From NCBI GenBank assembly GCA_902570715.1, contig CACFZB010000002.1, positions 1 through 58,672 on the forward strand: a DNA stretch of 58,672 bases, written 5' to 3'. Shown here one piece after another: positions 23,944-32,901 of the stretch (its first letter is position 1; the number at the start of each line of letters is the position of its first letter). Under the pieces are notes generated by a model that ran no database searches, was not told where the DNA came from, and saw nothing but the letters and a program-made list of their open reading frames with translations. A program made the translations under genes and the position numbers. The stretch comes from an uncultured Pelagibacteraceae bacterium (lineage in GTDB: Bacteria; Pseudomonadota; Alphaproteobacteria; Pelagibacterales; Pelagibacteraceae).

Positions 23944-24371
23944 AAATTGATAAAAAAATAATAAAAGAATTAACAGATTGTTTAGAAGAATTTAAACTTA
24001 CTGAATTAGAATATACCGAAAAAGATACCAAAATTAAAGTTTCTAAAAATAATGTTTCTATTAATAATCAATCAATTTCTAATCCTGACAATCAATCTCC
24101 GGTTCAAGAATTAAAAGCTCAAAAAACTGCTAGTTCAGGAGTAGAAGTTACGTCTCCTATAATTGGAACTGCTTATCATGCGCCAGAACCTGGAGCTAAA
24201 AAATTTGTAGAGGTGGGAAAAAAAATTAAAAAAGGTGATACAATAATGATTGTTGAAGCTATGAAAACAATGAATCACGTACCATCAACCTCAGATGGTT
24301 TAGTAAAAGAAATACTTGTTGCCGATGGACAACCAGTAGAATTCGGGCAAGCATTAATTATCTTAGAATAA
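23940..24371 (+). CDS. accB: Biotin carboxyl carrier protein of acetyl-CoA carboxylase
   Basis: A 143-residue BCCP. The N-terminal helix region and a proline/serine-containing linker (about 40-70) lead to the biotinyl domain (VTSPIIGTAYHAPEPGAKKFVEVG). The biotinylated lysine is Lys109 in VEAMKTMNHV. It carries the CO2-bearing biotin between AccC and the carboxyltransferase AccAD in the first step of fatty-acid synthesis. It overlaps aroQ by 4 nt and accC by 1 nt (TAATG). Confidence 0.96.
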   Translation: MKIDKKIIKELTDCLEEFKLTELEYTEKDTKIKVSKNNVSINNQSISNPDNQSPVQELKAQKTASSGVEVTSPIIGTAYHAPEPGAKKFVEVGKKIKKGDTIMIVEAMKTMNHVPSTSDGLVKEILVADGQPVEFGQALIILE

Positions 24372-25711
24372 TGTTTAAAAAAATCTTAATCGCAAACCGT
24401 GGGGAAATTGCAGTTAGAGTAATTAGAGCATGTAAAGAATGGGGAATTTCAACAGTAGCTGTTCATTCAGATGTCGATAGAAATAGCATGCATGTTCGAT
24501 TAGCAGATGAAAGTGTGTGTATAGGTTCTCATCAACCTGCTAATAGTTATTTGAATATACCTGCTCTTTTATCCGCTATAGATTTAACAGGTGCTGAGGC
24601 TGTTCATCCTGGATATGGTTTTTTATCAGAAAATGCTAACTTTGCAAAAATTCTAGAGGAAAATAAAATTAAATTTATTGGTGCATCTTCAAAACATATT
24701 GAAATGATGGGTGATAAAATTCAAGCAAAAAAAATTGCAAAGGAAAATGGTCTGCCAGTCATTGAAGGTTCTGATGGTGGTATTAAAGATATTAATGAGG
24801 CAAAAAAAATTTGTAAAAAAATAGGATATCCTGTTTTAATAAAAGCATCAGGTGGAGGTGGTGGTAAAGGTATGAAGATTGTTAATAAAGAAGAAGATTT
24901 TGAGACACTTTTTTTGACAGCAAAATCTGAAGCGAAAAAATATTTTGGAAACGATGAAGTATATATTGAAAAGTTTTTTCAAAATCCTCGACATATTGAA
25001 GTTCAGATTTTAGCAGGGAAAAATAGAACAGTTCATTTGCACGAAAGAGATTGCTCTGTTCAAAGAAGACACCAAAAGTTAATTGAAGAAACTCCAAGCC
25101 CAGTACTAAACGACGAAATTAGAAAAGACCTTTTTGAAAAAACAGTAAATATGGTTAGTAAAATTGGTTATGAAGGAGCTGGAACTGTAGAATTTATTTA
25201 TGAAGAGGGGAAATTTTATTTTTTAGAAATGAATACAAGAGTACAAGTTGAACACCCAGTTTCAGAAATGGTAACAGGTATAGATATTATAAAAGAACAA
25301 ATAAATATTGCTTTTACAGGGGAAACAGCCCTAAGACAATCTGATATAAAGCCAAGAGGACATGCGATTGAATGTAGGATAAACGCTGAAGATCCTGCTA
25401 AGAATTTTCAACCATCCCCAGGCACTATAGTGATGTGTCACCAACCTTCGGGCTTTAGAACAAGAGTAGATGGAGCTATTTTTCAAGGATATAAAGTAAC
25501 ACCTTATTATGACAGTATGATATGTAAACTAATATGCCATGGTAGAAATAGAATTGAAGCTATTCAAAGAATGAACAGATCTTTGGATGAATTTGTAATT
25601 GAAGGAATTACCACAACAATACCACTCCATAAAAAACTTTTAAATCATAAAAAATTCATTAATTCTGATTTTAATGTAAGTTGGTTAGACAAAGAAAAAA
25701 TTATTCAATAA
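24371..25711 (+). CDS. accC: Biotin carboxylase subunit of acetyl-CoA carboxylase
   Basis: A 446-residue ATP-grasp enzyme that carboxylates biotin on AccB. Signatures: KKILIANRGEIAVRVIRA at the N-terminus, the glycine-rich ATP lid KASGGGGGKGMK, HLHERDCSVQRRHQKLIEE, EMNTRVQVEHPVSEMVTG and HAIECRINAEDP. Full family length. Its 3' end overlaps the convergent DUF2155 gene by 7 nt. Confidence 0.97.
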   Translation: MFKKILIANRGEIAVRVIRACKEWGISTVAVHSDVDRNSMHVRLADESVCIGSHQPANSYLNIPALLSAIDLTGAEAVHPGYGFLSENANFAKILEENKIKFIGASSKHIEMMGDKIQAKKIAKENGLPVIEGSDGGIKDINEAKKICKKIGYPVLIKASGGGGGKGMKIVNKEEDFETLFLTAKSEAKKYFGNDEVYIEKFFQNPRHIEVQILAGKNRTVHLHERDCSVQRRHQKLIEETPSPVLNDEIRKDLFEKTVNMVSKIGYEGAGTVEFIYEEGKFYFLEMNTRVQVEHPVSEMVTGIDIIKEQINIAFTGETALRQSDIKPRGHAIECRINAEDPAKNFQPSPGTIVMCHQPSGFRTRVDGAIFQGYKVTPYYDSMICKLICHGRNRIEAIQRMNRSLDEFVIEGITTTIPLHKKLLNHKKFINSDFNVSWLDKEKIIQ

Positions 25712-26112
25712 CAACTAACCAACCATATATCATAAACTGGATGATCAAAAGGTGCTATTGATGGACTTGATGAAAACATCCATCCATTGAAAACGAAAAC
25801 TTCATTATTATTTTTTTTTGTTAAATCTTTGACTTGAATATAAGCAGTAATTTCAGGGTTATCATCAAACTCTGAGTTTTTACATTTCAAACTTTTGATC
25901 AATAAATCTTTATATTTTTTCTCTTCACCATTTTTAAGCTTAATTAATACATTTTTAGAGCTAATTTTATCTAAAACTTTTATGTCGGTGTAAGATCCTT
26001 CTAAATCATCTTCGGAATCAACATTAGATGAAAAAATTAAAAAGAGACTAAAGATTATAAAAATTGAATAAATTTTAATTTTTCCAAGTTTTATATTTTT
26101 TTTCGATTGCAT
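25705..26112 (-). CDS. DUF2155 domain-containing secreted protein
   Basis: A 135-residue protein with a basic N-terminus and a hydrophobic export signal (about residues 14-30), followed by a DUF2155 domain. Diagnostic are LKNGEEKKYKDL, with FVFNGWMFSSSPSIAPFDHPVYDIWLVSC at the C-terminus, including two cysteines (KCKN and the terminal SC) that may pair. Function is unknown, and the family is alphaproteobacterial and periplasmic. Its ATG lies 38 nt inside the upstream NDUFA12-type gene in another frame. No later start is available before the signal peptide, so the overlap looks real. Confidence 0.85.
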   Translation of the reverse strand: MQSKKNIKLGKIKIYSIFIIFSLFLIFSSNVDSEDDLEGSYTDIKVLDKISSKNVLIKLKNGEEKKYKDLLIKSLKCKNSEFDDNPEITAYIQVKDLTKKNNNEVFVFNGWMFSSSPSIAPFDHPVYDIWLVSCY

Positions 26113-26434
26113 CTTTATTCTTGTTTGGATAGTAAGCTGATTTTGTGCCTGTCAAATTTGGTTGATGAGGTTTTTGCCAATTGTATTTTTTTAATTCATG
26201 AGATTTTTCTATCTTATTTGGTGTAAAATGCATCCAAGAATACCACTCAACTGGAATTTTTGATGCATCTATTTCCCCAGAATATATCACCCACCTTTTT
26301 CCTTTTTTATCTTCGTAATATTTGTTTCCAAAAGAATCCTTTCCTACAAATTTTCCAAAAAATATAGTTTTGATACTTGTTCCAAATGTATCACGATTCC
26401 ACCAAGTGAAAACTTTTCTTAAAATTGTCAACAT
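26075..26434 (-). CDS. NDUFA12-type complex I accessory subunit
   Basis: A 119-residue homologue of the mitochondrial complex I subunit NDUFA12 (B17.2), a supernumerary subunit shared by mitochondria and alphaproteobacteria. The conserved stretch FGKFVGKDSFGNKYYEDKKGKRWVIYSGE is followed by DASKIPVEWYSWMHF, then a C-terminal segment rich in Pro/His/Asn (NWQKPHQPNLTGTKSAYYP). It is not encoded near the nuo operon here, but with a DUF2155 gene overlapping by 38 nt, a common alphaproteobacterial pairing. Confidence 0.92.
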   Translation of the reverse strand: MLTILRKVFTWWNRDTFGTSIKTIFFGKFVGKDSFGNKYYEDKKGKRWVIYSGEIDASKIPVEWYSWMHFTPNKIEKSHELKKYNWQKPHQPNLTGTKSAYYPNKNKDAIEKKYKTWKN

Positions 26435-26548
26435 AAAAATCAGTTTTATTTCAATTCAAAATTGTATAAATAAAATTAGACTAAAATTAGATTATGTATA
26501 TAAATTAATTGAATCATAATTCAAACTAAATTTAAAAATTGGGGTCAA

Positions 26549-27370
26549 ATGGCAAAATTTTTAGTCGAAACTTATTACACATGCACTTTTAAAGTAAATC
26601 ATTATCTAGATGATATTAATGAAGTAGAATTAAAAAATTTAGAAAAAAGGGACGATGGTAAATTTGAGGTAATCGACGTTAAATTAGATAACAGAAAAAC
26701 AAAAAGCTTGGATTCTAAAAACAACAAAATAGTTGAAAATAATATAAAAATAAAAACTGAGCCAAATAAATCTACTTATATTGATAAAGAAAATATTGTC
26801 ACAAATTTAAATATGAGAAATGAAAGAGGTGGTAAAAGATTTGGTATGCCTGATAGAAGAAAAGGTTATATTCAAAAAGCGACAATAGGTGACCATAAAG
26901 TTTATCTTCATACTGGTGAATATGAGGATGGTAAAATTGGGGAAATATTTATTGATACAAGTAAAGAAGGTGAGCTAGTAAAAGCTTTAATGAATAATTT
27001 TGCAATTGCAATTTCACTTGGACTTCAATATGGCGTTCCATTAGATGAATTTATAAATGCATTCGTAGGCACAAAATTTGAACCTTCAGGTAAAGTATTG
27101 GGTAATGATAGAATTTTAAGTGCTACATCTATTTTAGACTATATATTTAGAGAACTAGCTATTTCTTATCAAAATAGAGAAGATCTTGCTCACACCCCTG
27201 CAATTGGTGGAAACGATAGTGCTAATACTGATGAGCAGAACTCAGATAGTCAAAATCAGTTACTAAAGATTGTGAAAGATATAACAAGTAAGGGATTTGT
27301 AAGAAGTAACTATAAAAAAAATCTTGTTGATCTTTCAGATGTAAAAATAAACTTAAAAGGAAAAAAATAA
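26549..27370 (+). CDS. Stand-alone homologue of the C-terminal region of B12-dependent ribonucleotide reductase
   Basis: A 273-residue protein. Its core (about 95-225) strongly resembles the C-terminal part of class II ribonucleotide reductase Nrd[77 protein letters not shown] and [17 protein letters not shown]. The TSCPD-type fold is present, but the B12-binding and catalytic barrel domains are absent. A separate N-terminal segment ([16 protein letters not shown]...[10 protein letters not shown]) replaces them. It is intact, with a good start, so it is not a pseudogene remnant. Its role is unknown; regulatory or nucleotide-binding functions are possible. Confidence 0.85.
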   Translation: MAKFLVETYYTCTFKVNHYLDDINEVELKNLEKRDDGKFEVIDVKLDNRKTKSLDSKNNKIVENNIKIKTEPNKSTYIDKENIVTNLNMRNERGGKRFGMPDRRKGYIQKATIGDHKVYLHTGEYEDGKIGEIFIDTSKEGELVKALMNNFAIAISLGLQYGVPLDEFINAFVGTKFEPSGKVLGNDRILSATSILDYIFRELAISYQNREDLAHTPAIGGNDSANTDEQNSDSQNQLLKIVKDITSKGFVRSNYKKNLVDLSDVKINLKGKK

Positions 27371-27375
27371 AAAAT

Positions 27376-29160
27376 TTATTTTTTAGTTTTTAAGTAAATG
27401 TTTAATTCCTTTAATTGATCTTGATTAACTTCTGACGGTGCATTCATCATAAGATCTTGCGCATTTTGATTCATTGGAAACATAGTAACCTCTCTTATAT
27501 TTTTTTCATTTGCTAATAACATTACAATTCGATCAATACCTGGTGCGATTCCTCCATGTGGTGGCGCTCCATAACTAAGAGCATTAATCATTCCACTAAA
27601 TTTTTCATCTACCTGTTGTTTGTCATATCCTGCAATTGAAAAAAGTTTATACATAAGATCAGGCTTATGATTTCTAATTGCACCAGATGAGAGCTCAATT
27701 CCATTACAGACGATATCATATTGATAAGCTAATATACCTAAAGGATCTTTTAAATCTTTTGGATTTAAATCACTTTGTGGCATAGAAAATGGGTTATGAC
27801 TAAATTTAATCTTTTTGGTAACATCATCTCTTTCAAACATTGGATAATCTACTATCCAACAAAATGCAAAAGTATTTTCATCAATTAAATTTAAATCTTT
27901 AGCAATTTTATCTCTAGCTAATGAGGTAATTTTTTCTAATTCATGTTGTTTTCCACAAGCCATAAAAATACTGTCTCCTACTTTAGAATTTGTTTTGTTC
28001 ATGATTTCTTGTAATGCCTCATGAGAAAAAAATTTGCCAATTGGACCTTTAGCAGAAATATTCTTATCTTTTTCAAATGTAAAATAGGCTAAACCTGATG
28101 CACCTTCATCTTTTGCCCATTTATCAATATTGTCAAAAAAACTTCTTGGTTTATCTTTGGTATTTTTTGCAACAATACATCTTACTTTTGAACCAGATTT
28201 TACTAATTTTTTAAATATTTCAAAAGAAACATCTTCTCTATTAAATATTTCAGTTATGTCATTGATAATAAGTGGATTTCTTAAATCAGGTTTATCACTA
28301 CCATACTTAATCATGGCTTCTGCATAAGGAATTTTTGGAAATTTATCATATAATAATTTTTTATTTGAAAAATTTTTAAAAGTTTTAACGAGCAATTTCT
28401 CCACAACATTAAAAACGTCTTCTTGTTGAACAAAGGACATCTCTAAATCTAATTGATAAAATTCACCTGGGCTTCTATCTGCTCTAGCATCTTCATCTCT
28501 AAAACATGGTGCAATTTGAAAATATTTATCAAACCCCGAAACCATAATGAGTTGTTTAAATTGTTGTGGAGCTTGTGGTAAAGCATAAAATTTTCCAGGG
28601 TTTAAGCGACTAGGAACTAAAAAATCTCTCGCACCCTCAGGGCTAGACGAAGTTAAGATTGGCGTCTGAAACTCTAAAAAACCTAATTTTGTCATCTCAT
28701 TTCTTATAAATGAAATTACCTTAGATCTTAAAATAATATTTTCGTGAATTTTTTTTCTTCTTAAATCAAGAAATCGATATTTTAATCTTATTTCCTCTGC
28801 ATACTCTTGATCACTAAACACAGGTAAAGGTAACTCTTTACAGGTCCCTAAAATTTCAAAATTTTCAATTACTACTTCTATTTCACCAGTATCTATGTCT
28901 TGGTTTATTGTTTCTTTAGATCGATTTACAACTTTGCCATCAATTTTTATAACTGTTTCTAATTGAATTTTTTCTAAATCAGAAAAATTTTTGTTCTCTT
29001 TATCAATTATACATTGTGTTATTCCATAATTATCTCTCAAATCAATAAATAATAAATTACCATGATCTCTTTTCTTGTTAATCCACCCTGCTAAAAATAT
29101 GTTGCTTCCAACATCTTTTTTTTTAAGCTCATTACAATTGTGAGTTCTATACTTATTCAA
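27376..29160 (-). CDS. aspS: Aspartyl-tRNA synthetase
   Basis: A 594-residue bacterial-type class II synthetase. An N-terminal OB fold binds the anticodon (GSNIFLAGWINKKRDHGNLLFIDLRD). The catalytic core has motif 2 (PCFRDEDARADRSPGEFYQLDLEMSF) and motif 3 (GAPPHGGIAPGIDRIVMLL), with the bacterial GAD insertion between them. Whether it also charges tRNAAsn (non-discriminating type) cannot be settled by eye. It abuts hda downstream of the purM-divergent unit, 0 nt apart. Confidence 0.96.
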   Translation of the reverse strand: MNKYRTHNCNELKKKDVGSNIFLAGWINKKRDHGNLLFIDLRDNYGITQCIIDKENKNFSDLEKIQLETVIKIDGKVVNRSKETINQDIDTGEIEVVIENFEILGTCKELPLPVFSDQEYAEEIRLKYRFLDLRRKKIHENIILRSKVISFIRNEMTKLGFLEFQTPILTSSSPEGARDFLVPSRLNPGKFYALPQAPQQFKQLIMVSGFDKYFQIAPCFRDEDARADRSPGEFYQLDLEMSFVQQEDVFNVVEKLLVKTFKNFSNKKLLYDKFPKIPYAEAMIKYGSDKPDLRNPLIINDITEIFNREDVSFEIFKKLVKSGSKVRCIVAKNTKDKPRSFFDNIDKWAKDEGASGLAYFTFEKDKNISAKGPIGKFFSHEALQEIMNKTNSKVGDSIFMACGKQHELEKITSLARDKIAKDLNLIDENTFAFCWIVDYPMFERDDVTKKIKFSHNPFSMPQSDLNPKDLKDPLGILAYQYDIVCNGIELSSGAIRNHKPDLMYKLFSIAGYDKQQVDEKFSGMINALSYGAPPHGGIAPGIDRIVMLLANEKNIREVTMFPMNQNAQDLMMNAPSEVNQDQLKELNIYLKTKK

Positions 29161-29823
29161 TTATTCTCCTAAGACTTCTTTTATCATTTGTAAATTAATT
29201 GATTTTTTCTTTTTTAAACTCATTTCATCAATTTTATATATTAATTCAAATATTTTGCCATATGATCTATCAATTCTTTTAATAATATAATCAATTAATT
29301 TTTTATCTAATGAAATTTGACGATCTGATAAATTTTTAAGTAAAATTGCAAAAATCAATTCATCATCTGGTTTTTCTATTTTGTATAACAAGAAATTACT
29401 AGTTCTAGATTTCAAATCTTTTAAATTAAAGTCTATTTCAACAATAGATTTTTTAGATGTCACTATTAAATACTTGTTGTCACTTTCAATAATATTTAGA
29501 AGTGTATAAAACAGTTTTTCATCAATATTATGATCTAAATTTTCTAAAATTATATTTTCATGTAATTTTATTTCTTTTAAAAAACTGTCATTGATCAATT
29601 GAGCTTCTATCTTTATCCCTTTAAATTTTTTTAGAAAAATATTTGTTAGATGTGTTTTGCCTGAATATTTTTCTCCACTTATGTTTAAGAAATTCTTTTC
29701 CCATTTAGGCCATTTATCAAAAATATTAATAATATGATTGTTGCTCTTTGAAATATAATAATCTTCATTTTTATAATTTTGTTCATAATTAAATTTTATA
29801 ATTTGTTGATCTATATCTTTCAT
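29161..29823 (-). CDS. hdaA: Hda/HdaA-like DnaA-related ATPase
   Basis: A 220-residue DnaA-family AAA+ protein lacking the DNA-binding domain, as in Hda/HdaA, which stimulates ATP hydrolysis by DnaA and prevents re-initiation. It has a clamp-side N-terminus, Walker A-like GEKYSGKTHL, a degenerate Walker B (IILENLD) and sensor 1/2 regions. The ATG at 29823 overlaps the upstream DUF2066 stop by 4 nt (ATGA) and is preferred to a TTG 4 codons earlier. The neighbourhood hda-DUF2066-purM-purN recurs in other proteobacteria and supports the call. Confidence 0.82.
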   Translation of the reverse strand: MKDIDQQIIKFNYEQNYKNEDYYISKSNNHIINIFDKWPKWEKNFLNISGEKYSGKTHLTNIFLKKFKGIKIEAQLINDSFLKEIKLHENIILENLDHNIDEKLFYTLLNIIESDNKYLIVTSKKSIVEIDFNLKDLKSRTSNFLLYKIEKPDDELIFAILLKNLSDRQISLDKKLIDYIIKRIDRSYGKIFELIYKIDEMSLKKKKSINLQMIKEVLGE

Positions 29824-30899
29824 TTTAATAACCAAATTTTATTATCTTTATCAAAATTATGACCTCTTTTATTCATTTTTTGTAAAAAAACACTAGGAGT
29901 ACCGTTAAAGATAATTTGATAATAAGTAAATTTATTATCAAATTTTGTTATAAAAAAATCATAGATTAAATCAAAGTCATTTAAAACATTTTCAAAATCT
30001 ACAATCTTTAACTCATTATCATTATTTACTTTCACATTGAAAATTAGTTTAATTGAAGTATTAATTTCATTTAACTTTTTCCAATAATCTTCATATATCA
30101 ATTTTAGTTCTCTTTTTAAAATTTCAAATTGCTGATCATCATTAATATCAAAATTAGGAAAAGATTGATTCTTTAAAGAAACATTTTGGTTATTATTGAT
30201 TCTAGACAAAATTCTTATCTCTTTTTGATTTTTAAAAATTAATGCAACAACAGAATTGTTAAGATTATATTTAGAAATAATATTTTTAAAGTCATATTCC
30301 TCAATTAAATTAAAATTATTTTTAATTTCTTTTAAATCTTCTAGATCCTCAGTTGGTAAAATATATTCAATTAATTCTTTATCATTTTGATCGTTATTCC
30401 ATTTTTTGAAAAAAATATTTTTATCAAAAATTAATAAATCTTTTTGACTTTCATCAATAATTATTGGGATGAATAAAAATTTAACTTTATTTGGAGCTGA
30501 TGGGAAAATATTTTTTTTTTCTAAATAATTAAAAACTTTTTTTTTATTAAATGATACACCTAACTTAACATAATAAATTTCTTTGATAAATTTCTCCTCT
30601 TTAATTGAAAATGATTCAACCATTCCTTTAATTTCATTTAACCTTATTTTTTTAATTTTTATCTGATCTTTTGAATTTAAAATAAGAGTAGTTAACTCAG
30701 AAAAAGCTTTTTTAAAGCCTTCATCAATTACATTATTTTTGTCAAAATTTATTTCAAAGGGTCTAGATATTTCTATATCTTTAATATCAAAAGACTTTGC
30801 TTGAATTTTTCCTGTGGAAAAAAAAAATAAAAATAGAGATTGAAATATAAAAAAAATATATAAGATTTTTAAATATTTATTTAAATAATTAAATTTCAT
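29820..30899 (-). CDS. DUF2066-like secreted protein
   Basis: A 359-residue protein with an N-terminal signal (about residues 10-34, ending TGKIQAKS) and a Lys/Asn/Ile-rich mature part. Sequence similarity is weak by eye, but it fits DUF2066 in position (between hda and divergent purM), length and the conserved feature of two repeats around residues 40-130 and 130-240. Function is unknown. It diverges from purM across only 11 nt, so both promoters must lie partly in coding sequence. Confidence 0.65.
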   Translation of the reverse strand: MKFNYLNKYLKILYIFFIFQSLFLFFFSTGKIQAKSFDIKDIEISRPFEINFDKNNVIDEGFKKAFSELTTLILNSKDQIKIKKIRLNEIKGMVESFSIKEEKFIKEIYYVKLGVSFNKKKVFNYLEKKNIFPSAPNKVKFLFIPIIIDESQKDLLIFDKNIFFKKWNNDQNDKELIEYILPTEDLEDLKEIKNNFNLIEEYDFKNIISKYNLNNSVVALIFKNQKEIRILSRINNNQNVSLKNQSFPNFDINDDQQFEILKRELKLIYEDYWKKLNEINTSIKLIFNVKVNNDNELKIVDFENVLNDFDLIYDFFITKFDNKFTYYQIIFNGTPSVFLQKMNKRGHNFDKDNKIWLLK

Positions 30900-30910
30900 A
30901 ATTCATAATA

Positions 30911-31939
30911 ATGAATAAAAAACTATTTACATATAAAAAAAGTGGTGTGAACATTAAAGCAGCTGATAATTTTGTAAAATTTATATCTAATATTACATCA
31001 AAAAAAAGAGGCAAAAAAAAGTTTAACAATATTGGAGGGTTTGGATCTATTAATGATATTCCTAAAAATATAAAAAATCCAAAAATTGTGACTTGTACAG
31101 ATGGTGTTGGAACCAAAATAGAGATCGCAAACATACTAAGGAAATATGATACAATCGGTATCGACCTTGTTGCGATGAGTGTTAATGATCTAATTGTTCA
31201 AGGCGCAAAGCCACTTTTTTTTTTAGATTACATTTCAATAAATAAAATTGATCTTATTAAACTTAAATCAATTATCAAAGGAATTTTAAAAGGATGTAAA
31301 ATTTCAAATTGTGAATTAGTAGGTGGAGAAACTGCTGAAATGCCCGGAACTTATGAAAAAGGGAAATTTGATATTGCGGGATTTGCAGTAGGACTTGTAA
31401 GTAAAAAAAAAATTTTAAATAAATCTATGATAAAAGAAGATAATCTTATTTTAGCTGTTCCATCTAATGGATTGCATTCTAATGGTTTTTCATTAATCAG
31501 AAATTTAATAGAAAAAAAAAGAATAGATATTAAGAAAAATAGATTTTTAAAAAAAGAATTGATCAGACCTACAAAAATTTATGTAAATGAAATTTTACAA
31601 TTAATGAATAAAAATCTATTAAATAGTTGTGCAAATATAACAGGTGGAGGTTTAAAAGATAATATTAAAAGAATTATGCCTAATAATCTTTGTGCAAAAA
31701 TTGATTTAAAAAAGATTGTTCCTTTAGAAATATTCAAATGGTTAAAAAAAAATAATATTAGTGATAATGAGATGTTGAAAACTTTTAATTGTGGTGTGGG
31801 CTTTTGTTTAATTGTAAAAGCCTCTAACTTTAAAAAAATAACCAAATTTTTTCCAAAAAAATATAAACCATATTTAATAGGAAAAATTATTCAAGGATCT
31901 AGTAAAGTTGAATTAGATGATAAAATCAATTGGTCCTAA
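30911..31939 (+). CDS. purM: Phosphoribosylformylglycinamidine cyclo-ligase
   Basis: A 342-residue AIR synthetase, fifth step of purine synthesis, ATP-dependent. Signatures: YKKSGVNIKAAD, TCTDGVGTKIEIA, DLVAMSVNDLIVQGAKPLFFLDY, GGETAEMPGTYEKGKFDIAGFAVG and NITGGGLKDNIKRIMP. The basic residue content is unusually high for the family, in line with the genome's AT bias. It overlaps purN by 23 nt. CATAAT sequences lie just before the ATG, so it may have a very short leader. Confidence 0.95.
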   Translation: MNKKLFTYKKSGVNIKAADNFVKFISNITSKKRGKKKFNNIGGFGSINDIPKNIKNPKIVTCTDGVGTKIEIANILRKYDTIGIDLVAMSVNDLIVQGAKPLFFLDYISINKIDLIKLKSIIKGILKGCKISNCELVGGETAEMPGTYEKGKFDIAGFAVGLVSKKKILNKSMIKEDNLILAVPSNGLHSNGFSLIRNLIEKKRIDIKKNRFLKKELIRPTKIYVNEILQLMNKNLLNSCANITGGGLKDNIKRIMPNNLCAKIDLKKIVPLEIFKWLKKNNISDNEMLKTFNCGVGFCLIVKASNFKKITKFFPKKYKPYLIGKIIQGSSKVELDDKINWS

Positions 31940-32501
31940 AAAGTTAAAAACATCAGTTTTTATTTCAGGCAATGGAAGTAATCTTAAAAGTTTAATAAGA
32001 TTTTCTAAAACAAAAGGTTCTCCAATAAATATCATTTTTGTTATATCAAATAATAAAAAAGCAAAAGGATTATTTTTTTCTAAGAAAAAGAATATAGAGA
32101 CGAAAACTTATTCATTTAAAAAAAGTAATATTGCAGAGATTAGAATATTAAAAGATTTACGTAAAAGAAGGGTTAACTTAATTTGTCTTGCTGGTTTCAT
32201 GAAAATTTTATCAAAAAATTTCATAAAAAGATTTAAAGGTAAAATTATTAATATTCACCCCTCTTTATTACCAAAATATAAGGGTTTAAATACTCATGAA
32301 AGAGTAATTTATAATAAAGAAAAATATTCAGGTTGCACAGTTCATTTAGTAAATTCAAAACTTGATTCTGGAAAAATAATTATGCAAAAAAAGGTGAAAC
32401 TTAGAAAAAATGAAAATTCCAAAAAATTAGCTAAAAGAATATTAAAAGAGGAACATATTCTTTACCCCAAAGCTATTAGAAAATTAGTGTCTAATCTTTA
32501 A
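31917..32501 (+). CDS. purN: Phosphoribosylglycinamide formyltransferase
   Basis: A 194-residue GAR transformylase, third step of purine synthesis, using 10-formyltetrahydrofolate. Key segments: SVFISGNGSNLKSLI, LICLAGFMKILS, the catalytic NIHPSLLPKYKG (Asn-His) and GCTVHLVNSKLDSGKIIMQKKV with the catalytic aspartate. The chosen ATG overlaps purM by 23 nt and leaves a short basic leader before the conserved start. The 3' end overlaps convergent ndk by 11 nt. Confidence 0.95.
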   Translation: MIKSIGPKKLKTSVFISGNGSNLKSLIRFSKTKGSPINIIFVISNNKKAKGLFFSKKKNIETKTYSFKKSNIAEIRILKDLRKRRVNLICLAGFMKILSKNFIKRFKGKIINIHPSLLPKYKGLNTHERVIYNKEKYSGCTVHLVNSKLDSGKIIMQKKVKLRKNENSKKLAKRILKEEHILYPKAIRKLVSNL

Positions 32502-32901
32502 AAAAAAATTCGATTTCAATTTTTGCATTTTCATTACTATCTGACCCATGCACAGAATTTTTATCAATAGAAATTCCGTATTTCTTTCTTATAGTACCAT
32601 CTTTTGCATCTTTAGGATTTGTTGCACCCATCAGTTCTCTATTAGCCAATACAGCATTTTCTTTCTCAAGTATCATAACAACTATTGGTCCAGAGGATAA
32701 ATATGAACATAAATCATTATAAAATGGTTTTGTTTCATGAACTTTATAAAATTTTTCAGCCTCAGATTTTTCAATTTTGATTTTTTTTTCTTTTAATATT
32801 TGAAAACCGTTGCTTTTAAACATTTCTTTTATTTCATTATCTAGATTTCTCTCTACTGCATCAGGTTTAATAATTGATAAAGTTTGCTCTATTTTACTCA
32901 T
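32491..32901 (-). CDS. ndk: Nucleoside diphosphate kinase
   Basis: A 136-residue NDK that equalises nucleoside triphosphate pools through a phosphohistidine intermediate. Visible: TLSIIKPDAVERN at the N-terminus, LSSGPIVVMILEKENAV, GATNPKDAKDGTIRKKYG and the active-site histidine in NSVHGSDSNENAKIEI. The ATG at 32901 is preferred over a TTG 4 codons upstream because GAGG sits 7 nt before it. It overlaps the pepA stop by 8 nt. In many alphaproteobacteria holC lies between pepA and ndk; here it is absent. Confidence 0.96.
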   Translation of the reverse strand: MSKIEQTLSIIKPDAVERNLDNEIKEMFKSNGFQILKEKKIKIEKSEAEKFYKVHETKPFYNDLCSYLSSGPIVVMILEKENAVLANRELMGATNPKDAKDGTIRKKYGISIDKNSVHGSDSNENAKIEIEFFFKD

